Positions 25,335 through 35,429 of a stretch of 64,000 nt of DNA are shown in pieces. Source of the DNA: Flavisphingopyxis sp963800335 (GTDB lineage Bacteria; Pseudomonadota; Alphaproteobacteria; Sphingomonadales; Sphingomonadaceae); contig CAWDAN010000005.1 of assembly GCA_963800335.1 (NCBI GenBank), positions 62,001-126,000 of the forward strand, read 5' to 3'. Position 1 is the first letter of the stretch. Every line of letters starts with the position of its first letter. The notes below the pieces were generated by a model. The model was given only the letters and a program-made list of their open reading frames with translations. It made no database searches and was not told the origin of the DNA. The translations under genes were made by a program, and so were the position numbers.

Positions 25335-25859
25335 ATGAAGCGCACGCTCCTTTTATGCACTCTGGCGAGTCCCGCGCTGCTCGTGCTCGCCGGCTGTGCG
25401 ACGACGGGCGATGACGGCTATCCCGATCTCGGACCGCGCGCGATCGAAGGCCGGCTCGACACCGTCCCGCCCGAAGCCGTCGCTCTGCCCCCCGCACCGC
25501 CGCCCGCCGCCGACCTTGCGGCGCGCATCATCCAGCTCGCCAAGCAGGCTGAGGCCGCGCAGCAGCGATTCGACGCCGCGCTTCCGGCGACGCAGGCGGC
25601 GGTCTCCAACGCCCGCGGCGCGGCGGTGTCGAGCGAGGCCTGGGTCGTCGCCCAGTCGGCCATTTCGGTACTCGAGAGCGAACGCGGCCCGGCCAGCGAT
25701 GCCCTCGCCGAGGCCGATGCGCTGATCATCGCGCGCGCCGATTCGGGTGAACGTGCGGGCATCGACGAACTGACCGCATGGCGCGACCGACTCGTGACAA
25801 TGGTGGCAGCGCAGCAGACCGTGATCGACCGCCTGCTCGCCGCGCTCAATCGAGCCTGA
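25335..25859 (+). CDS. Predicted lipoprotein with coiled-coil character
   Basis: A 174-residue protein beginning with a type II signal peptide whose lipobox is VLAGC at about 16-20, so it should be lipid-anchored in the envelope. After a Pro-rich linker (VALPPAPPPAADL), long Ala-rich helices run from about 60 to 170 (AARIIQLAKQAEAAQQRFDA), suggesting a coiled coil. I do not recognise a family. It ends 14 bases inside the convergent carbonic anhydrase gene. Confidence 0.75.
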   Translation: MKRTLLLCTLASPALLVLAGCATTGDDGYPDLGPRAIEGRLDTVPPEAVALPPAPPPAADLAARIIQLAKQAEAAQQRFDAALPATQAAVSNARGAAVSSEAWVVAQSAISVLESERGPASDALAEADALIIARADSGERAGIDELTAWRDRLVTMVAAQQTVIDRLLAALNRA

Positions 25860-26418
25860 TCGAAGCGTCCAGCGCGGCGCGGTGATCGCGGCCGTTTTCG
25901 ACATAATGGGCCACGCCCGCGCGCATCTCGCCAATCGCCCGCTCGGGCAGGTCTCGGAGATATTTCGCCGGACGCCCGGTCCACAGCTGACGCGCCGCGA
26001 TCGTCTTGCCACCGGTCAGCATCGCGCCCGCCGCCAGCATCGCGTCGCTTTCGATCCGCGCCCCCGACATGACGATCGCGCCGAGTCCGACAAAGGCGCG
26101 GTCTTCGAGCACGCAGCCATGGACCATCGCGAGATGACCGATCAGTACGTCTTCGCCGATGATCGTGGGATAGCCTTGCGGGTGGCCCTCGTCGGCGCTG
26201 TCGCAATGGACCACGCTGCCGTCCTGGATGTTGCTGCGCGCGCCGACGACAATCCGGTTCACATCGCCGCGCATCACGCAATTGTACCAGATGCTGACAT
26301 CGGGGCCGATCTCGACATCGCCGATGATTCGGCAACCCGGGGCAATGAACGCGCTGTCGTCGATGCGCGGGGACTTGCCGTGGATCGCGATGATCGAAAC
26401 GTCGGGCCGATGCGTCAT
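25846..26418 (-). CDS. Gamma-carbonic anhydrase-like hexapeptide-repeat protein
   Basis: A 190-residue left-handed beta-helix protein of the gamma carbonic anhydrase/PaaY family. Hexapeptide turns are visible through residues 20-140 (DDSAFIAPGCRIIGDVEIG, RGDVNRIVVGARSNIQDGSV). The metal-site histidines fit HCDS and IGHLAMVHGC. It may hydrate CO2 or act as a thioesterase-like partner; family members differ. The start overlaps the stop of the upstream GNAT gene in an ATGA, so the two are coupled. Confidence 0.88.
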   Translation of the reverse strand: MTHRPDVSIIAIHGKSPRIDDSAFIAPGCRIIGDVEIGPDVSIWYNCVMRGDVNRIVVGARSNIQDGSVVHCDSADEGHPQGYPTIIGEDVLIGHLAMVHGCVLEDRAFVGLGAIVMSGARIESDAMLAAGAMLTGGKTIAARQLWTGRPAKYLRDLPERAIGEMRAGVAHYVENGRDHRAALDASIRLD

Positions 26419-27002
26419 GCTGCCTGCTCCTGCCGCTGCGCAGCCCAGGTCGTGCGATCGATGGAATAGACGATCGTCGGGTTGAGTTCGGCACCATAGC
26501 GCGGATCGGTGAAATCGAGATCGGCACGAAGCGCCATGCCGAGCCGCTCCATCAGCCCCCAGCTCGGTGAGTTGCCCACCACGGTCAGCGCGACGACCTC
26601 TTGCGCAGCAAAGCGGGTAAAGGCGAGATCGAGGCTGGCGAGCGCGCCTTCCTTCGCATAGCCGTGGCCCCAGGCATCCTCGCGCAGGCGCCAGCCGACC
26701 TCGACCATGCCGAACACCTTTTCGCCTTCGACATTCGAACGCTTGAGGCCGCAAAAGCCGAGCATTTCGCCCGCCAGGTGCCCGCCATCGTCCTTGCGCT
26801 CGACGATCCAGAAGCTGTGGCCGTAATCGCGGCGATAGCCCTCGATCCGCGCCACCGCCGCGTCGAACACGCCGCGATCCTGGAGGCCGCCGAGCCAGCG
26901 CATCACCGCCGGGGTATTGAGCAGCGCGTAAAAGCGATCGGCATCGCCGTCACGCCAGTCGCGCAGGATCAACCGGTCGGTCTCGTGGCGAAACTCAGCC
27001 AT
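26415..27002 (-). CDS. GNAT-family N-acetyltransferase (RimJ/RimL type)
   Basis: A 195-residue acetyltransferase with FRHETDRLILRDWRDGDAD at the start, the acetyl-CoA site GWRLREDAWGHGYAKEGA (about 90-108), and VGNSPSWGLMERLGM near residue 140. It overlaps the end of hemB by 8 bases and the start of the carbonic anhydrase gene by 4, so it sits in a three-gene run hemB-GNAT-carbonic anhydrase. Substrate is unknown. Confidence 0.82.
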   Translation of the reverse strand: MAEFRHETDRLILRDWRDGDADRFYALLNTPAVMRWLGGLQDRGVFDAAVARIEGYRRDYGHSFWIVERKDDGGHLAGEMLGFCGLKRSNVEGEKVFGMVEVGWRLREDAWGHGYAKEGALASLDLAFTRFAAQEVVALTVVGNSPSWGLMERLGMALRADLDFTDPRYGAELNPTIVYSIDRTTWAAQRQEQAA

Positions 27003-27990
27003 GGAGCAACCTCGCCGCATGCGCCGCATGATAGGTCAGCACGCCGCTGCAGCCCGCGCGCTTGAAGGCCATCAGCGTTTCGAGAACGAGCGCGTCGCGG
27101 TCGCCGGCACCCACCGCGGCGGCGGCCTCGATCATCGCATATTCGCCCGACACCGAATAAGCGAAGACGGGCACGTCAAACGCATCGCCGACACGCGCGA
27201 CGATGTCGAGATAGGCCAGCCCCGGCTTGACCATCACGCTGTCGGCACCCTCGGCGATATCGATGGCGACCTCGCGCAGAGCCTCGGACCCGTTGGCAGG
27301 ATCCATCTGGTAGCTTTTCTTGTTACCCTTGAGCAGTCCTGACGAGCCGACCGCTTCGCGGAACGGGCCGTAAAAGGCGCTGGCATATTTGGCCGCGTAA
27401 CTCATGATCTGGACGTTGTGGTGGCCCGCACCTTCGAGCCCCTCACGGATTGCGCCGATGCGGCCGTCCATCATGTCCGACGGGGCGACGATATCGGCCC
27501 CCGCGTCGGCCTGGTTGAGCGCCTGCGCGACGAGCGCATCGACCGTTGCGTCGTTGGCGACATAGCCATGATCGTCGAGCAGCCCGTCCTGGCCATGATC
27601 GGTATAGGGATCGAGCGCGACGTCGGTCAGTACACCGATCTCGTCGCCGAGCGCGTCCTTGATCGCCCGAATCGCACGGCACATCAGATTGTCGCGATTG
27701 GCCGCTTCTTCGCCCCGGGCGCTGCGCCGGTCGGACGGCGTGTTGGGGAACAGTGCGACGCACGGAATGCCAAGGTCGCGCGCATCGCGGGCGCGCTCGA
27801 CGATCTGCGCGACGCTCCAGCGCGATACGCCGGGCAGGCTCGCGACCGGCTGCTCGTCGTCTCCGTCGCAGACGAACAGCGGCCAGATCAGGTCGGCGGC
27901 GGTCAGGACGGTCTCGCGATGGAGCGCGCGGCTCCATGACGCGACGCGCGTCCGGCGAAGGCGGGTGGCGGGATAGCTTTGCTGGGTCAT
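26995..27990 (-). CDS. hemB: Delta-aminolevulinic acid dehydratase (porphobilinogen synthase)
   Basis: HemB joins two 5-aminolevulinate molecules to porphobilinogen in haem synthesis. The 331-residue enzyme has the Schiff-base lysines in FREAVGSSGLLKGNKKSYQM-type (about 200-220) and VMVKPGLAYLD (about 245-255). The metal-binding triple-Cys segment of Zn enzymes is not evident around LTDVALDPYTDHG, where Asp residues dominate, indicating a Mg-dependent alphaproteobacterial form. The start at 27990 (MTQQSYPATRLRR) was preferred over one 36 bases upstream. Confidence 0.95.
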   Translation of the reverse strand: MTQQSYPATRLRRTRVASWSRALHRETVLTAADLIWPLFVCDGDDEQPVASLPGVSRWSVAQIVERARDARDLGIPCVALFPNTPSDRRSARGEEAANRDNLMCRAIRAIKDALGDEIGVLTDVALDPYTDHGQDGLLDDHGYVANDATVDALVAQALNQADAGADIVAPSDMMDGRIGAIREGLEGAGHHNVQIMSYAAKYASAFYGPFREAVGSSGLLKGNKKSYQMDPANGSEALREVAIDIAEGADSVMVKPGLAYLDIVARVGDAFDVPVFAYSVSGEYAMIEAAAAVGAGDRDALVLETLMAFKRAGCSGVLTYHAAHAARLLHG

Positions 27991-28049
27991 CGGCGCGGAC
28001 TTAATCCGCCGCGCGCACGCATGCAATCATCGTGGGCGGTTTGGCCCGA

Positions 28050-29609
28050 TCAACCGGGCAGGCGGTCGGCTTCGCTGGGCGGAGTCGCATCGGCGGCCTT
28101 GGCGACGTGCATCGGGGCAAGCGCGGCGCCCGGAGCAACCCGCGTCACCGAGTTGAGCTTCGCACGGAAGGCGGCGAGCGCCGAACCTTCGAGCTGCGCG
28201 CGCGTGACATAGCGCACCGACGACGGATCGACCGGCCGACCGTTACGATAGATTTCGAAATGGAGATGCGGTCCGGTTGACAGGCCCGAATTGCCTACAT
28301 AACCGATCACCTGCCCGCGCTTGACCGAAGCTCCCGAGCGCACCGCGATACGACTCATATGACCATAGCCCGAGCCGAGACCGCCACCGTGCTGAACACG
28401 GACGTAATTGCCGTAGCCGCCCTTGCGCCCGGCATAATCGACGCGCCCGTCGGTCACCGCGAAAATCGGCGAACCATAAGCCGCGCCATAATCATTGCCC
28501 GAATGCATGCGGACATAGCCGAGGATCGGATGGCGGCGCATACCGAAATGTGACGACAGGCGGCCATGGACCGGCGCGGCCATACCCTGGCGTGACTGGC
28601 CGACGCCCGACGCTTCGAACCATTGCTGGCGACCTCCCTGCGTCCAGGCGAGCATCCTGAGGTCCTTGCCGCTGGCACGATCGAGCCCGGCAAAGATCAG
28701 ATTGCCGGCTTCGGCCTCGCCCGTTTCGGCGCGGCGATAATCGATGATGATGTCGAACTGGTCGTCGGCACCGATGTCACGACCAACCGACAGCTGGGTC
28801 GCGAGCACCTTGAGATAGGCCTCGATCGCCTTGGCGGGGGCGCCTGCCGCACGCGCCGAGCGATAAAGGCTGTCGCCGACGCGGCCGCGAATCCTGAGCG
28901 GCGTCGTATCGACCGCGATCGGGATACGGTGCAGTGTGAGCGCGCCGTCGACCCGCTCGATCTCGAGCCTGAGATCGAAGCGCGCGCGCAGGGCAAGTGC
29001 ATCGACCGGGCGGGCGAGCGCCTTGTTCATGCGCCGGCCGAGCTCGAGGTCGAGCCGCGTCCCCGATTCGAGGTCGCCCAGCGGGATCGCCGAAGCCACC
29101 AGGTTGGCGATCGTCGCTGCATCGCCTTCGCCGACGCCCGAACGCAGCAGGACGCGTTCGAAACCGTCGCCCTGGCCGAGCGTGGCAGTGAGTTCAATGT
29201 GCGGGCGTTCGGGGCTCGACGCGAGCGGCTGGACGCTGTCGGTGGCGGCCATATGGAGGCCGGTATCGCCCCCATAAGCGAGCGGCATGATTGCCTGCGC
29301 GCGTGCCATTTCCCAGTCATTGGCATCGAGCAGCGGACCGCTCGCGCCGGGCAAGGCGCCCATGCCGGGAGCGGTCGCGACTGCCGCAATGATCAGCGCA
29401 ATCAGCGTCGCAACGCCGCGCCACCAGCTGCGCGAACCGATGTCGCAACCGAGATCGGGAACCAGGTCGATGCTGTGGATCGCCGCCTGCCAGCGGTCGC
29501 GCCAGGGCAGTGTATGGTCATCGCTGGGCGGCGCAACGATGGCGTCGGTCAGCGACAGCGTCGCCGTGCCCGAAGTCCCGCCGTAGCTCAGCTCATGCTG
29601 CCTGAACAC
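28050..29609 (-). CDS. M23-family peptidase with N-terminal membrane anchor
   Basis: A 519-residue protein. A cytoplasmic start of about 60 residues is followed by one transmembrane helix (WWRGVATLIALIIAAVATAP, about 62-82), a periplasmic region with an OapA/LysM-like segment, and a C-terminal M23 domain (about 340-480) with the Zn motif MHSGNDYGAAYG, then YGHMSRI and HLHFEIYRNG. All catalytic residues are present, so it should be an active endopeptidase or a potent activator of cell separation. The gene stands alone between hemB and the divergent helicase gene. Confidence 0.9.
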   Translation of the reverse strand: MFRQHELSYGGTSGTATLSLTDAIVAPPSDDHTLPWRDRWQAAIHSIDLVPDLGCDIGSRSWWRGVATLIALIIAAVATAPGMGALPGASGPLLDANDWEMARAQAIMPLAYGGDTGLHMAATDSVQPLASSPERPHIELTATLGQGDGFERVLLRSGVGEGDAATIANLVASAIPLGDLESGTRLDLELGRRMNKALARPVDALALRARFDLRLEIERVDGALTLHRIPIAVDTTPLRIRGRVGDSLYRSARAAGAPAKAIEAYLKVLATQLSVGRDIGADDQFDIIIDYRRAETGEAEAGNLIFAGLDRASGKDLRMLAWTQGGRQQWFEASGVGQSRQGMAAPVHGRLSSHFGMRRHPILGYVRMHSGNDYGAAYGSPIFAVTDGRVDYAGRKGGYGNYVRVQHGGGLGSGYGHMSRIAVRSGASVKRGQVIGYVGNSGLSTGPHLHFEIYRNGRPVDPSSVRYVTRAQLEGSALAAFRAKLNSVTRVAPGAALAPMHVAKAADATPPSEADRLPG

Positions 29610-29842
29610 ACCCTACCCCTCGCGCATCCCGGTGCGCTGCGCGCCCTGCGCGCAGGAGACCGCCACCGATACATGCCCCGCTAACCATTCAAAACCTGTA
29701 GGTCGGTGAGGTTAATGTCAAATAAATCGGTCGGCGGCCCGCGCGCAAATGCGATGAGTGGACGACTGGCGGCGACGAGCCGCTGAAACAAACGACCCCA
29801 AACGCAAACCGGGTTGCACCGCGCAGATCAAGCTGCGACCAG

Positions 29843-32800
29843 ATGCGGATGGCGCATTACGATCGCCCAGCGGTGACCGCCGTGCTGGGTCCAACCAATA
29901 CCGGCAAGACGCATCTCGCGGTCGAACGGCTCTGCGGCCATTCGAGCGGCATCATCGGTTTCCCGCTGCGCCTGCTGGCGCGCGAGATCTACGACCGCGT
30001 CGTCGCGATCAAGGGCGGCAACCAGGTCGCACTGCTGACCGGCGAGGAACGGATCGTGCCGCCGCAGGCGCGCTATTACCTGTGCACCGCCGAATCGATG
30101 CCGGTCGATATCGAGGCATCGTTCGTCGCGATCGACGAGGCGCAGCTCGGCGTCGATCCCGAGCGCGGTCATGTCTTCACCGACCGGTTGCTCAACGCGC
30201 GCGGGCGCGAGGAGACGATGATCCTGGGTTCGGAAAGCCTGCGCCCGCTGGTCAAGGCGCTCGTCCCCGAGGCCGACATCGTCACGCGCCCGCGCTTTTC
30301 GACGCTGAGCTATGCCGGCCCCGCCCGCCTCGCGCGGCTGCCCAAACGATCGGTCGTCGTCGCCTTCTCCGCAGAACAAGTCTATGCGATCGCCGAGACG
30401 CTGCGCCGTTTCAAGGGCGGCGCGGCGATCGTCATGGGCGCGCTCAGCCCGCGCACGCGCAACGCGCAGGTGGCGATGTTCCAGGCTGGCGAGGTCGATT
30501 ATCTCGTCGCCACCGACGCAATCGGCATGGGGCTCAACCTCGATGTCGGCCATGTCGCCTTTGCCGGCCTGACCAAGTTCGACGGCAAGCGCACCCGCCG
30601 CCTGACCCTACCCGAAATGGCGCAGATCGCGGGGCGTGCCGGGCGGCACCAGCGCGACGGCAGCTTCGGATCAATCGGCGGCGAGGCCAAGCCAGGCTTC
30701 ACCCCCGAAGAGATCATGGGGATCGAGGAGCATCGTTTCGCCCCGCTCGAATACCTCTACTGGCGCTCGAGCGATCCGCGCTTCGACGATATCGCGACGC
30801 TGATCGCCGACCTCGAAGCGCCGCCGGGGCGCCGCGAGCTGCGCGCCGCGCCGCTTGCGACCGACCTCGCCGTCCTCAAGCTGCTCGCCGACGATCCTGC
30901 CGCCGCCGATCGCGCAAACTCACCCGCCCTCGTCGCGCGGCTGTGGGAGGTGTGCGGACTGCCCGATTTCCAGAAGACCGGCGCGTGGCACCATGCTCGT
31001 ACAGTTGAGCAATTATGGCGCTTTCGCAGCAGCGGCAACGGAACGATCGAACGCGGCTGGTATGCCAGCCGGCTCGAACGGCTTGATTCGGTCGAAGGCG
31101 ATATCGAGGCGATCGCCGCGCGCATCGCTGCGGTGCGGACCTGGGCGTATATCGCGCACCGAGCCGACTGGCTCGACGATCCCGCCGAAATGGCCATGCG
31201 GGCGAGCGAGATCGAGGCGGGACTTGTCCGACGCATTGCACGAAAAGCTGACCCAGCGGTTCGTCGACCGGCGCACCTCGGTGTTGCTGCGCGACCTCGG
31301 CAAAGGCGCCGCAGCATTGCCCGTCAACGTCGCCGCCGATGGCGCAGTCAGCGTTGACGGCGAACCGATCGGCAGTCTTGCCGGGTTTCGTTTTTCGGTT
31401 GACGCGAGCGTTCGGGCAAGCGACCGCAAACTGTTGCTCGCCGCCGCCGACCGGCATCTGGCGAAGGAATTGCGGGCCCGCGCACGTGCGCTGGGCCAAG
31501 CTGGGAGGGAAGAGATGGCATTGGCGTATCAGGCCGGCGAGGCACCGCGCCTGACATGGCGTGGCCATGCGGTTGCGAGTTTGGCGAAGGGCCGCGACCT
31601 GCTCCATCCCGAAATCCGTCTCGACGCATCGGTCGCAGCGCTCGACAAGACCGAGACCGCGGCGATCGCACAGCGGCTGCGCGAATTTCTCGATGCCGAG
31701 ATCGCGCGCCTGCTCGCGCCGCTCGCCGCCGCCGACGTGCTGTCGCGTTCGCCCGACGCTGCCCCCGAACTGCGCGCCGTGCTCGCGCCATTGGTCGATG
31801 CCGGCGGGATATTGCCGCGCACCCGGATCGAGCCCGCATTGCGCGCGCTGGGCAAGGACGGACGCGGCGCACTGCGTCCGCTCAAGCTCGTCATCGGCAC
31901 GCTCGAAGTGTTCATGCCGCCGTTGCTCAAGCCGGCCGCCGCCGAACTGCGCGCCGCCTTGCTTGCCGCGCAACGCGAAAAGCCGCTGCTGCCGCTCCCC
32001 GCCGCCGGGATCGTCATCATGGCGGCGGGCGAGGCGAATGAGCGCATGGGCGCGCAGGTCGCGGGTTTCCGCACCATCGGCGACCAGCTGCTGCGCATCG
32101 ACCTCGTCGAGCGGCTCGCCCGCCAGGCGCACGACCATCGCGTCAAGGCGCAACCACCCAAGCCGCCAAGGCCTGCGGCGGCACCCGCCGCGGCTCCTGC
32201 CCCCGACGCCAAGGCCGACGAAGCCCCGGCCGCCGAAACGCCAGCCCCGGCGGCGCCGGTCGACGCCAAGCCCGCCGAACCGCGCCGCCCGCTGCTCCCA
32301 CAGAAACCAAGCCGGACACAGCTACGGTCGAACCCGCCAGCGAAGCCGAGAGCTTGCCGCCCGGCCAGTTCGACGTGCCGACCGATCTTGCCACCTCGCT
32401 CGGGCTCAAGCCCGAAGCCTATGCGGCGCTGATGCGCGACATGGGCTTCCGCCGCGTCGAGGCGCGCGCCGGCACCCGCCGCCGAACCGACAGCCCGAGC
32501 CATCGGTCGCAGCCGAAGGACAAGATGAAGGCCAAGGCGAAGCCAGCCCGAAGCCGCGACTCCGGCCGACCAGCCACCCGTCGACAAGACACCCGTGGAC
32601 AAGACACCCGTCGAGAGCATCATTCGCTGGACCTGGCGCGGATTGCGCGCGCCCGCGGTCCGCACGCGTGCCCCGCGTCCGGCGAAGCCCGCCGCAGCGG
32701 CCAAGCCGCCGCGCCGCGGGTCCGAAGCGCGGCCCTCCTCGCCGCCGCGCCCTGCCCCGCGACCCAAGCCCGCGCCCAGCTCGGCGCGCGCCACCGCCAA

Positions 32801-32858
32801 TCCGTTTGCCGATCTCAAGGACATGCTCAAGAGTGCGCCGAAAGACCGCTCGCGCTGA
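29843..32858 (+). CDS. SUV3-like DEAD/DEAH RNA helicase with low-complexity tail, several frame breaks
   Basis: The N-terminal 330 residues form a superfamily-2 helicase: Walker A LGPTNTGKTHLAVERL, motif II AIDEAQLG, motif VI AQIAGRAGRHQRDG. The middle matches the SUV3 C-terminal region, and the last 250 residues are Ala/Pro/Lys-rich, ending with VESIIRWTWRGLRAP and a basic tail. The frame breaks near 31224 (an extra T; removal gives EAGLSDALHEK), near 32281 (a missing base), and probably two or three more times in the linker 32460-32560, where two VDKTP copies also occur. It probably unwinds structured RNA. The S4, fdxA and carD genes that follow are a common alphaproteobacterial neighbourhood. 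Confidence 0.82.
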
Positions 32859-33216
32859 TCTGGCCGAGGTCGCGGTCGCCGGGGGTGCGGTCCCTGGAGG
32901 CCTGCGGATCGACCGCCTGCTCTATTACCTGCGCCTTGCCCGGTCGCGCACGCTGGCGACGCGGATCGCGGCAAGCCAGCACCTCAGGATCAACGGACAG
33001 CGCGTCGGCACCGCGCATCGCCCGGTTCGCGCGGGCGATATCCTGACGCTGCCGACGCCGACCGGGGTGCGCATCATCCGCATCGTCGCGATCCCCGCGC
33101 GGCGCGGGCCCGCCGACGAGGCGCGGCGCCATTATGAGTTGCTCGACCCGCAAGAGACCGTGCGAACGATTCGCATCAAGACGCCCGATATTGACGCGCG
33201 AATCGCGGACGCATAG
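32833..33216 (+). CDS. S4-domain RNA-binding protein (HslR-like)
   Basis: A 127-residue protein dominated by an S4 domain: LRIDRLLYYLRLARSRTLA (about 26-44), HLRINGQRVGTAHRPVRAGD (about 52-71). This resembles E. coli HslR (Hsp15), which rescues stalled 50S subunits by binding peptidyl-tRNA complexes. The GTG start at 32833 overlaps the helicase end by 26 bases; the first 25 residues are poorly conserved, so a later start cannot be excluded. It is probably co-transcribed with the helicase. Confidence 0.82.
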   Translation: MRRKTARADLAEVAVAGGAVPGGLRIDRLLYYLRLARSRTLATRIAASQHLRINGQRVGTAHRPVRAGDILTLPTPTGVRIIRIVAIPARRGPADEARRHYELLDPQETVRTIRIKTPDIDARIADA

Positions 33217-33272
33217 CAGTCGCTGACAATCAGGCCGCGCGCCGCCAACGAAGGCAAGAGAGAGAACCGTCC

Positions 33273-33614
33273 ATGACCTATGTCGTCACCGAAGCCTGCA
33301 TCAAATGCAAATTCATGGACTGTGTCGAGGTCTGCCCCGTCGACTGCTTCTACGAGGGCGAGAACATGCTCGTCATCAACCCGAGCGAATGCATCGATTG
33401 CGGCGTCTGCGAACCCGAATGCCCCGCCGAGGCGATCCTTCCCGATACCGAGACCGGGCTCGAGAAGATGCTCGAGATCAACACGACCTATTCGGCGCAA
33501 TGGCCTAATGTCACGACCAATAGCGGGCAGACCCCCGCCGATGCCGAAGAGCACAAGGGCGAAGAGGGAAAGTTCGAGAAATACTTCTCGCCCGAGCCCG
33601 GCGAAGGCGACTAG
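33273..33614 (+). CDS. fdxA: 7Fe ferredoxin FdxA
   Basis: A 113-residue ferredoxin with the [3Fe-4S]/[4Fe-4S] pattern: CIKCKFMDCVEVCPVDC near the start and CIDCGVCEPECP at about 40-51. The acidic C-terminal tail (GEEGKFEKYFSPEPGEGD) is typical of alphaproteobacterial FdxA. It carries electrons in the cytoplasm to unknown partners. It follows the S4 gene by 56 bases and precedes carD. Confidence 0.95.
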   Translation: MTYVVTEACIKCKFMDCVEVCPVDCFYEGENMLVINPSECIDCGVCEPECPAEAILPDTETGLEKMLEINTTYSAQWPNVTTNSGQTPADAEEHKGEEGKFEKYFSPEPGEGD

Positions 33615-33703
33615 TTCGCCCGACCTTTCGGCGCGACCATCGAGCCGACTTCCGGGTACGATTGAGCCTATCGAACTCGCTTCGGCCATAGTTATGCTTG
33701 CCG

Positions 33704-33732
33704 TTGTAATTTTATTGCAAATGTGCTATATA
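33704..33732 (+). promoter_or_regulatory. Sigma-70-like promoter for carD
   Basis: TTGTAA at 33704-33709, a 17-base spacer and TATATA at 33727-33732, in an AT-rich island unusual for this genome. carD starts 150 bases downstream, so a long leader is implied. Confidence 0.55.
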
Positions 33733-33881
33733 CTGGTCGAAAGCGCGGGTTTCTGCCCGCTTTGCTGGAGATTTTCGGAATCACATGCGACGGGGGTTGC
33801 GGCATTTTGACTGCCGTGCCTTGGCTTTGTGCACCCCTCTGCACTTGCTCTTCGTCGCCCTACCCCTGAAAGGTTGACCCT

Positions 33882-34412
33882 ATGAGTGCCAGTGACCTGT
33901 TGTTCGATGTCGGCGATTACGTTGTCTATCCCAAACATGGTGTCGGTCGCGTTATCGAACTGCAAAACAGCGAGATCGCGGGCATGCAGCTCGAGCTCTA
34001 CGTGCTGCGCTTCGAAAAGGAAAAGATGACGCTGCGCGTTCCGACCAACAAGGCCGAAGGCGTCGGCATGCGCAAGCTGTCGTCGAACAAGACGCTCAAG
34101 GAAGCGCTCGACGTTCTCAAGACCAAGCCGAAGGTCAAGCGCACGATGTGGTCGCGCCGCGCCCAGGAATATGAAGCGAAGATCAATTCGGGCGACCTCG
34201 TATCGATTGCCGAAGTGACGCGCGACCTGTTCCGCGCCGAGGACCAGCCCGAGCAGAGCTATTCCGAACGGCAGATCTTCGAAGCCGCCTCGTCGCGCCT
34301 CGCACGCGAACTGGGTGCGATGGAAGAGACCGATGAAAAGACCGCACTCGCCAAGATCCACGAGATCCTCAATGAATACGCGCCGCTCTATTACGCCGAA
34401 AAGACCGACTGA
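33882..34412 (+). CDS. carD: CarD/CdnL-family RNA polymerase-binding transcription factor
   Basis: A 176-residue CarD/CdnL protein that binds the RNA polymerase beta subunit and stabilises open complexes at many promoters. The N-terminal RNAP-interacting domain (about 1-60) starts LLFDVGDYVVYPKHGVGRV, and the C-terminal helical DNA-binding part includes KRTMWSRRAQEYEAKINSGD with the conserved Trp that wedges into the upstream bubble. Essential or growth-critical in several alphaproteobacteria. It has its own AT-rich promoter and a strong terminator. Confidence 0.93.
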   Translation: MSASDLLFDVGDYVVYPKHGVGRVIELQNSEIAGMQLELYVLRFEKEKMTLRVPTNKAEGVGMRKLSSNKTLKEALDVLKTKPKVKRTMWSRRAQEYEAKINSGDLVSIAEVTRDLFRAEDQPEQSYSERQIFEAASSRLARELGAMEETDEKTALAKIHEILNEYAPLYYAEKTD

Positions 34413-34438
34413 CACCGGCGTTCAGGACAAGCACGAAC

Positions 34439-34473
34439 GGCCCGCCCTGCCCCTGGCAGCGGCGGGCCTTTTG
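34439..34473 (+). terminator. Rho-independent terminator after carD
   Basis: A perfect 8-bp GC stem (GGCCCGCC at 34439-34446 with GGCGGGCC at 34461-34468), an inner partial stem and a TTTT run at 34469-34472. It ends the carD transcript 27 bases after its stop. Confidence 0.85.
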
Positions 34474-34530
34474 TATTGATCGCCGGCGGACACTGGTGTA
34501 TTGTCTTTGCAACACAGTAGGAGAATATCG

Positions 34531-35338
34531 ATGCGCCATACCCTTATCGCCACGCTTTCGGCGCTCTCGCTCGCCGCGTGCGGTCATGCCGAGAGCGGTC
34601 AGGTCGACAACAGCCAGGCCGATCGCGCCGCCGGCCCTTCGGTCGAACGCAGTTTCGCCGCGACCGACTTCACCAGCGTCACGCTGGCAGGCCCCTTTAG
34701 CGTCGAGATCCGGCCGGGCGCCGCCTTCGCGGTCTCCGCCTCGGGCCCGCAGGACATGCTCGACAGGCTCGAGATCGAAGTCGACGACGGCGATCTCGAA
34801 ATCGGCGGGAAGAGCAAGTCCGACTGGAGCCTGTGGCCGAGCCAAGAGCCGCAAGGGCGTGACCGTCACCGTCACGATGCCGCGCGTCGACGCGCTGACG
34901 CTCGCCGGATCGGGCACGCTGTCGAATACCGCGCCGACCGGCGAAAGCTTTCGCGCGACCGTCGCCGGATCGGGCGAACTGGCGACCGGCGCGATCGCCG
35001 CGCGCAAGGTATCGTTCAAGCTCGCCGGATCGGGCGATCTCAAGGGCGGTGCACTTGATGCCCGCGAAACCTCGATCAACATCGCCGGGTCGGGCAATGT
35101 CTCGGCCAGCGGTCGTGCCGGCAGGACCGACATCAACGTCGCCGGATCGGGCGACGTCGAAGCGCCAGAACTCGTTGCCAGCGATCTTGCCGTCAGGACG
35201 CTGGGATCGGGCAATGTCACGATCGGCGCGACGGGCAAGGCCAAGGTGACGACGATGGGCAGCGGCGACGTCACCGTGCGCGGCACGACCGACTGCACGA
35301 CGACCAAGAACGGCAGCGGCAGCGTCGATTGTAGATAG
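34531..35338 (+). CDS. DUF2807 (GIN-domain) secreted protein, interrupted by one frameshift
   Basis: A secreted protein of about 268 residues. The signal ends at a lipobox-like SLAACGH (Cys near 16), so it may be a lipoprotein. The body is a DUF2807 beta-solenoid: at least seven turns end in xGSG (LAGSGTL, VAGSGEL, LAGSGDL, IAGSGNV, VAGSGDV, TLGSGNV, TMGSGDV). Near 34842 an extra C breaks the frame; removing it gives WPSKSRKGVTVTVTMP. Length is a codon multiple plus one. Function is unknown; such domains are predicted adhesion or envelope scaffolds. A paralogue follows after 91 bases. Confidence 0.82.
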
Positions 35339-35348
35339 GTGCTATCCG

Positions 35349-35383
35349 GGCGATCGATGGCGACACCGTCATCGGTCGCCTTT
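35349..35383 (+). terminator. Terminator-like hairpin between the two DUF2807 genes
   Basis: An 11-bp stem (35349-35359 with 35370-35380, one T-G pair) with a 10-base loop is followed by TTT. The T-run is short, so termination may be partial. Confidence 0.5.
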
Positions 35384-35429
35384 CACCGAATTTACTTTGT
35401 TTTTATCGCTGCGGGTGCAGGATGGCCCG

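Noticed and set aside
32580..32630. Tandem 15-base repeat (VDKTP twice) as a repeat element
   Set aside because: Only two copies, in frame within a low-complexity protein linker.
33607..33625. Hairpin GGCGA/TCGCC after fdxA as a terminator
   Set aside because: The stem is only 5 bp and no T-run follows.
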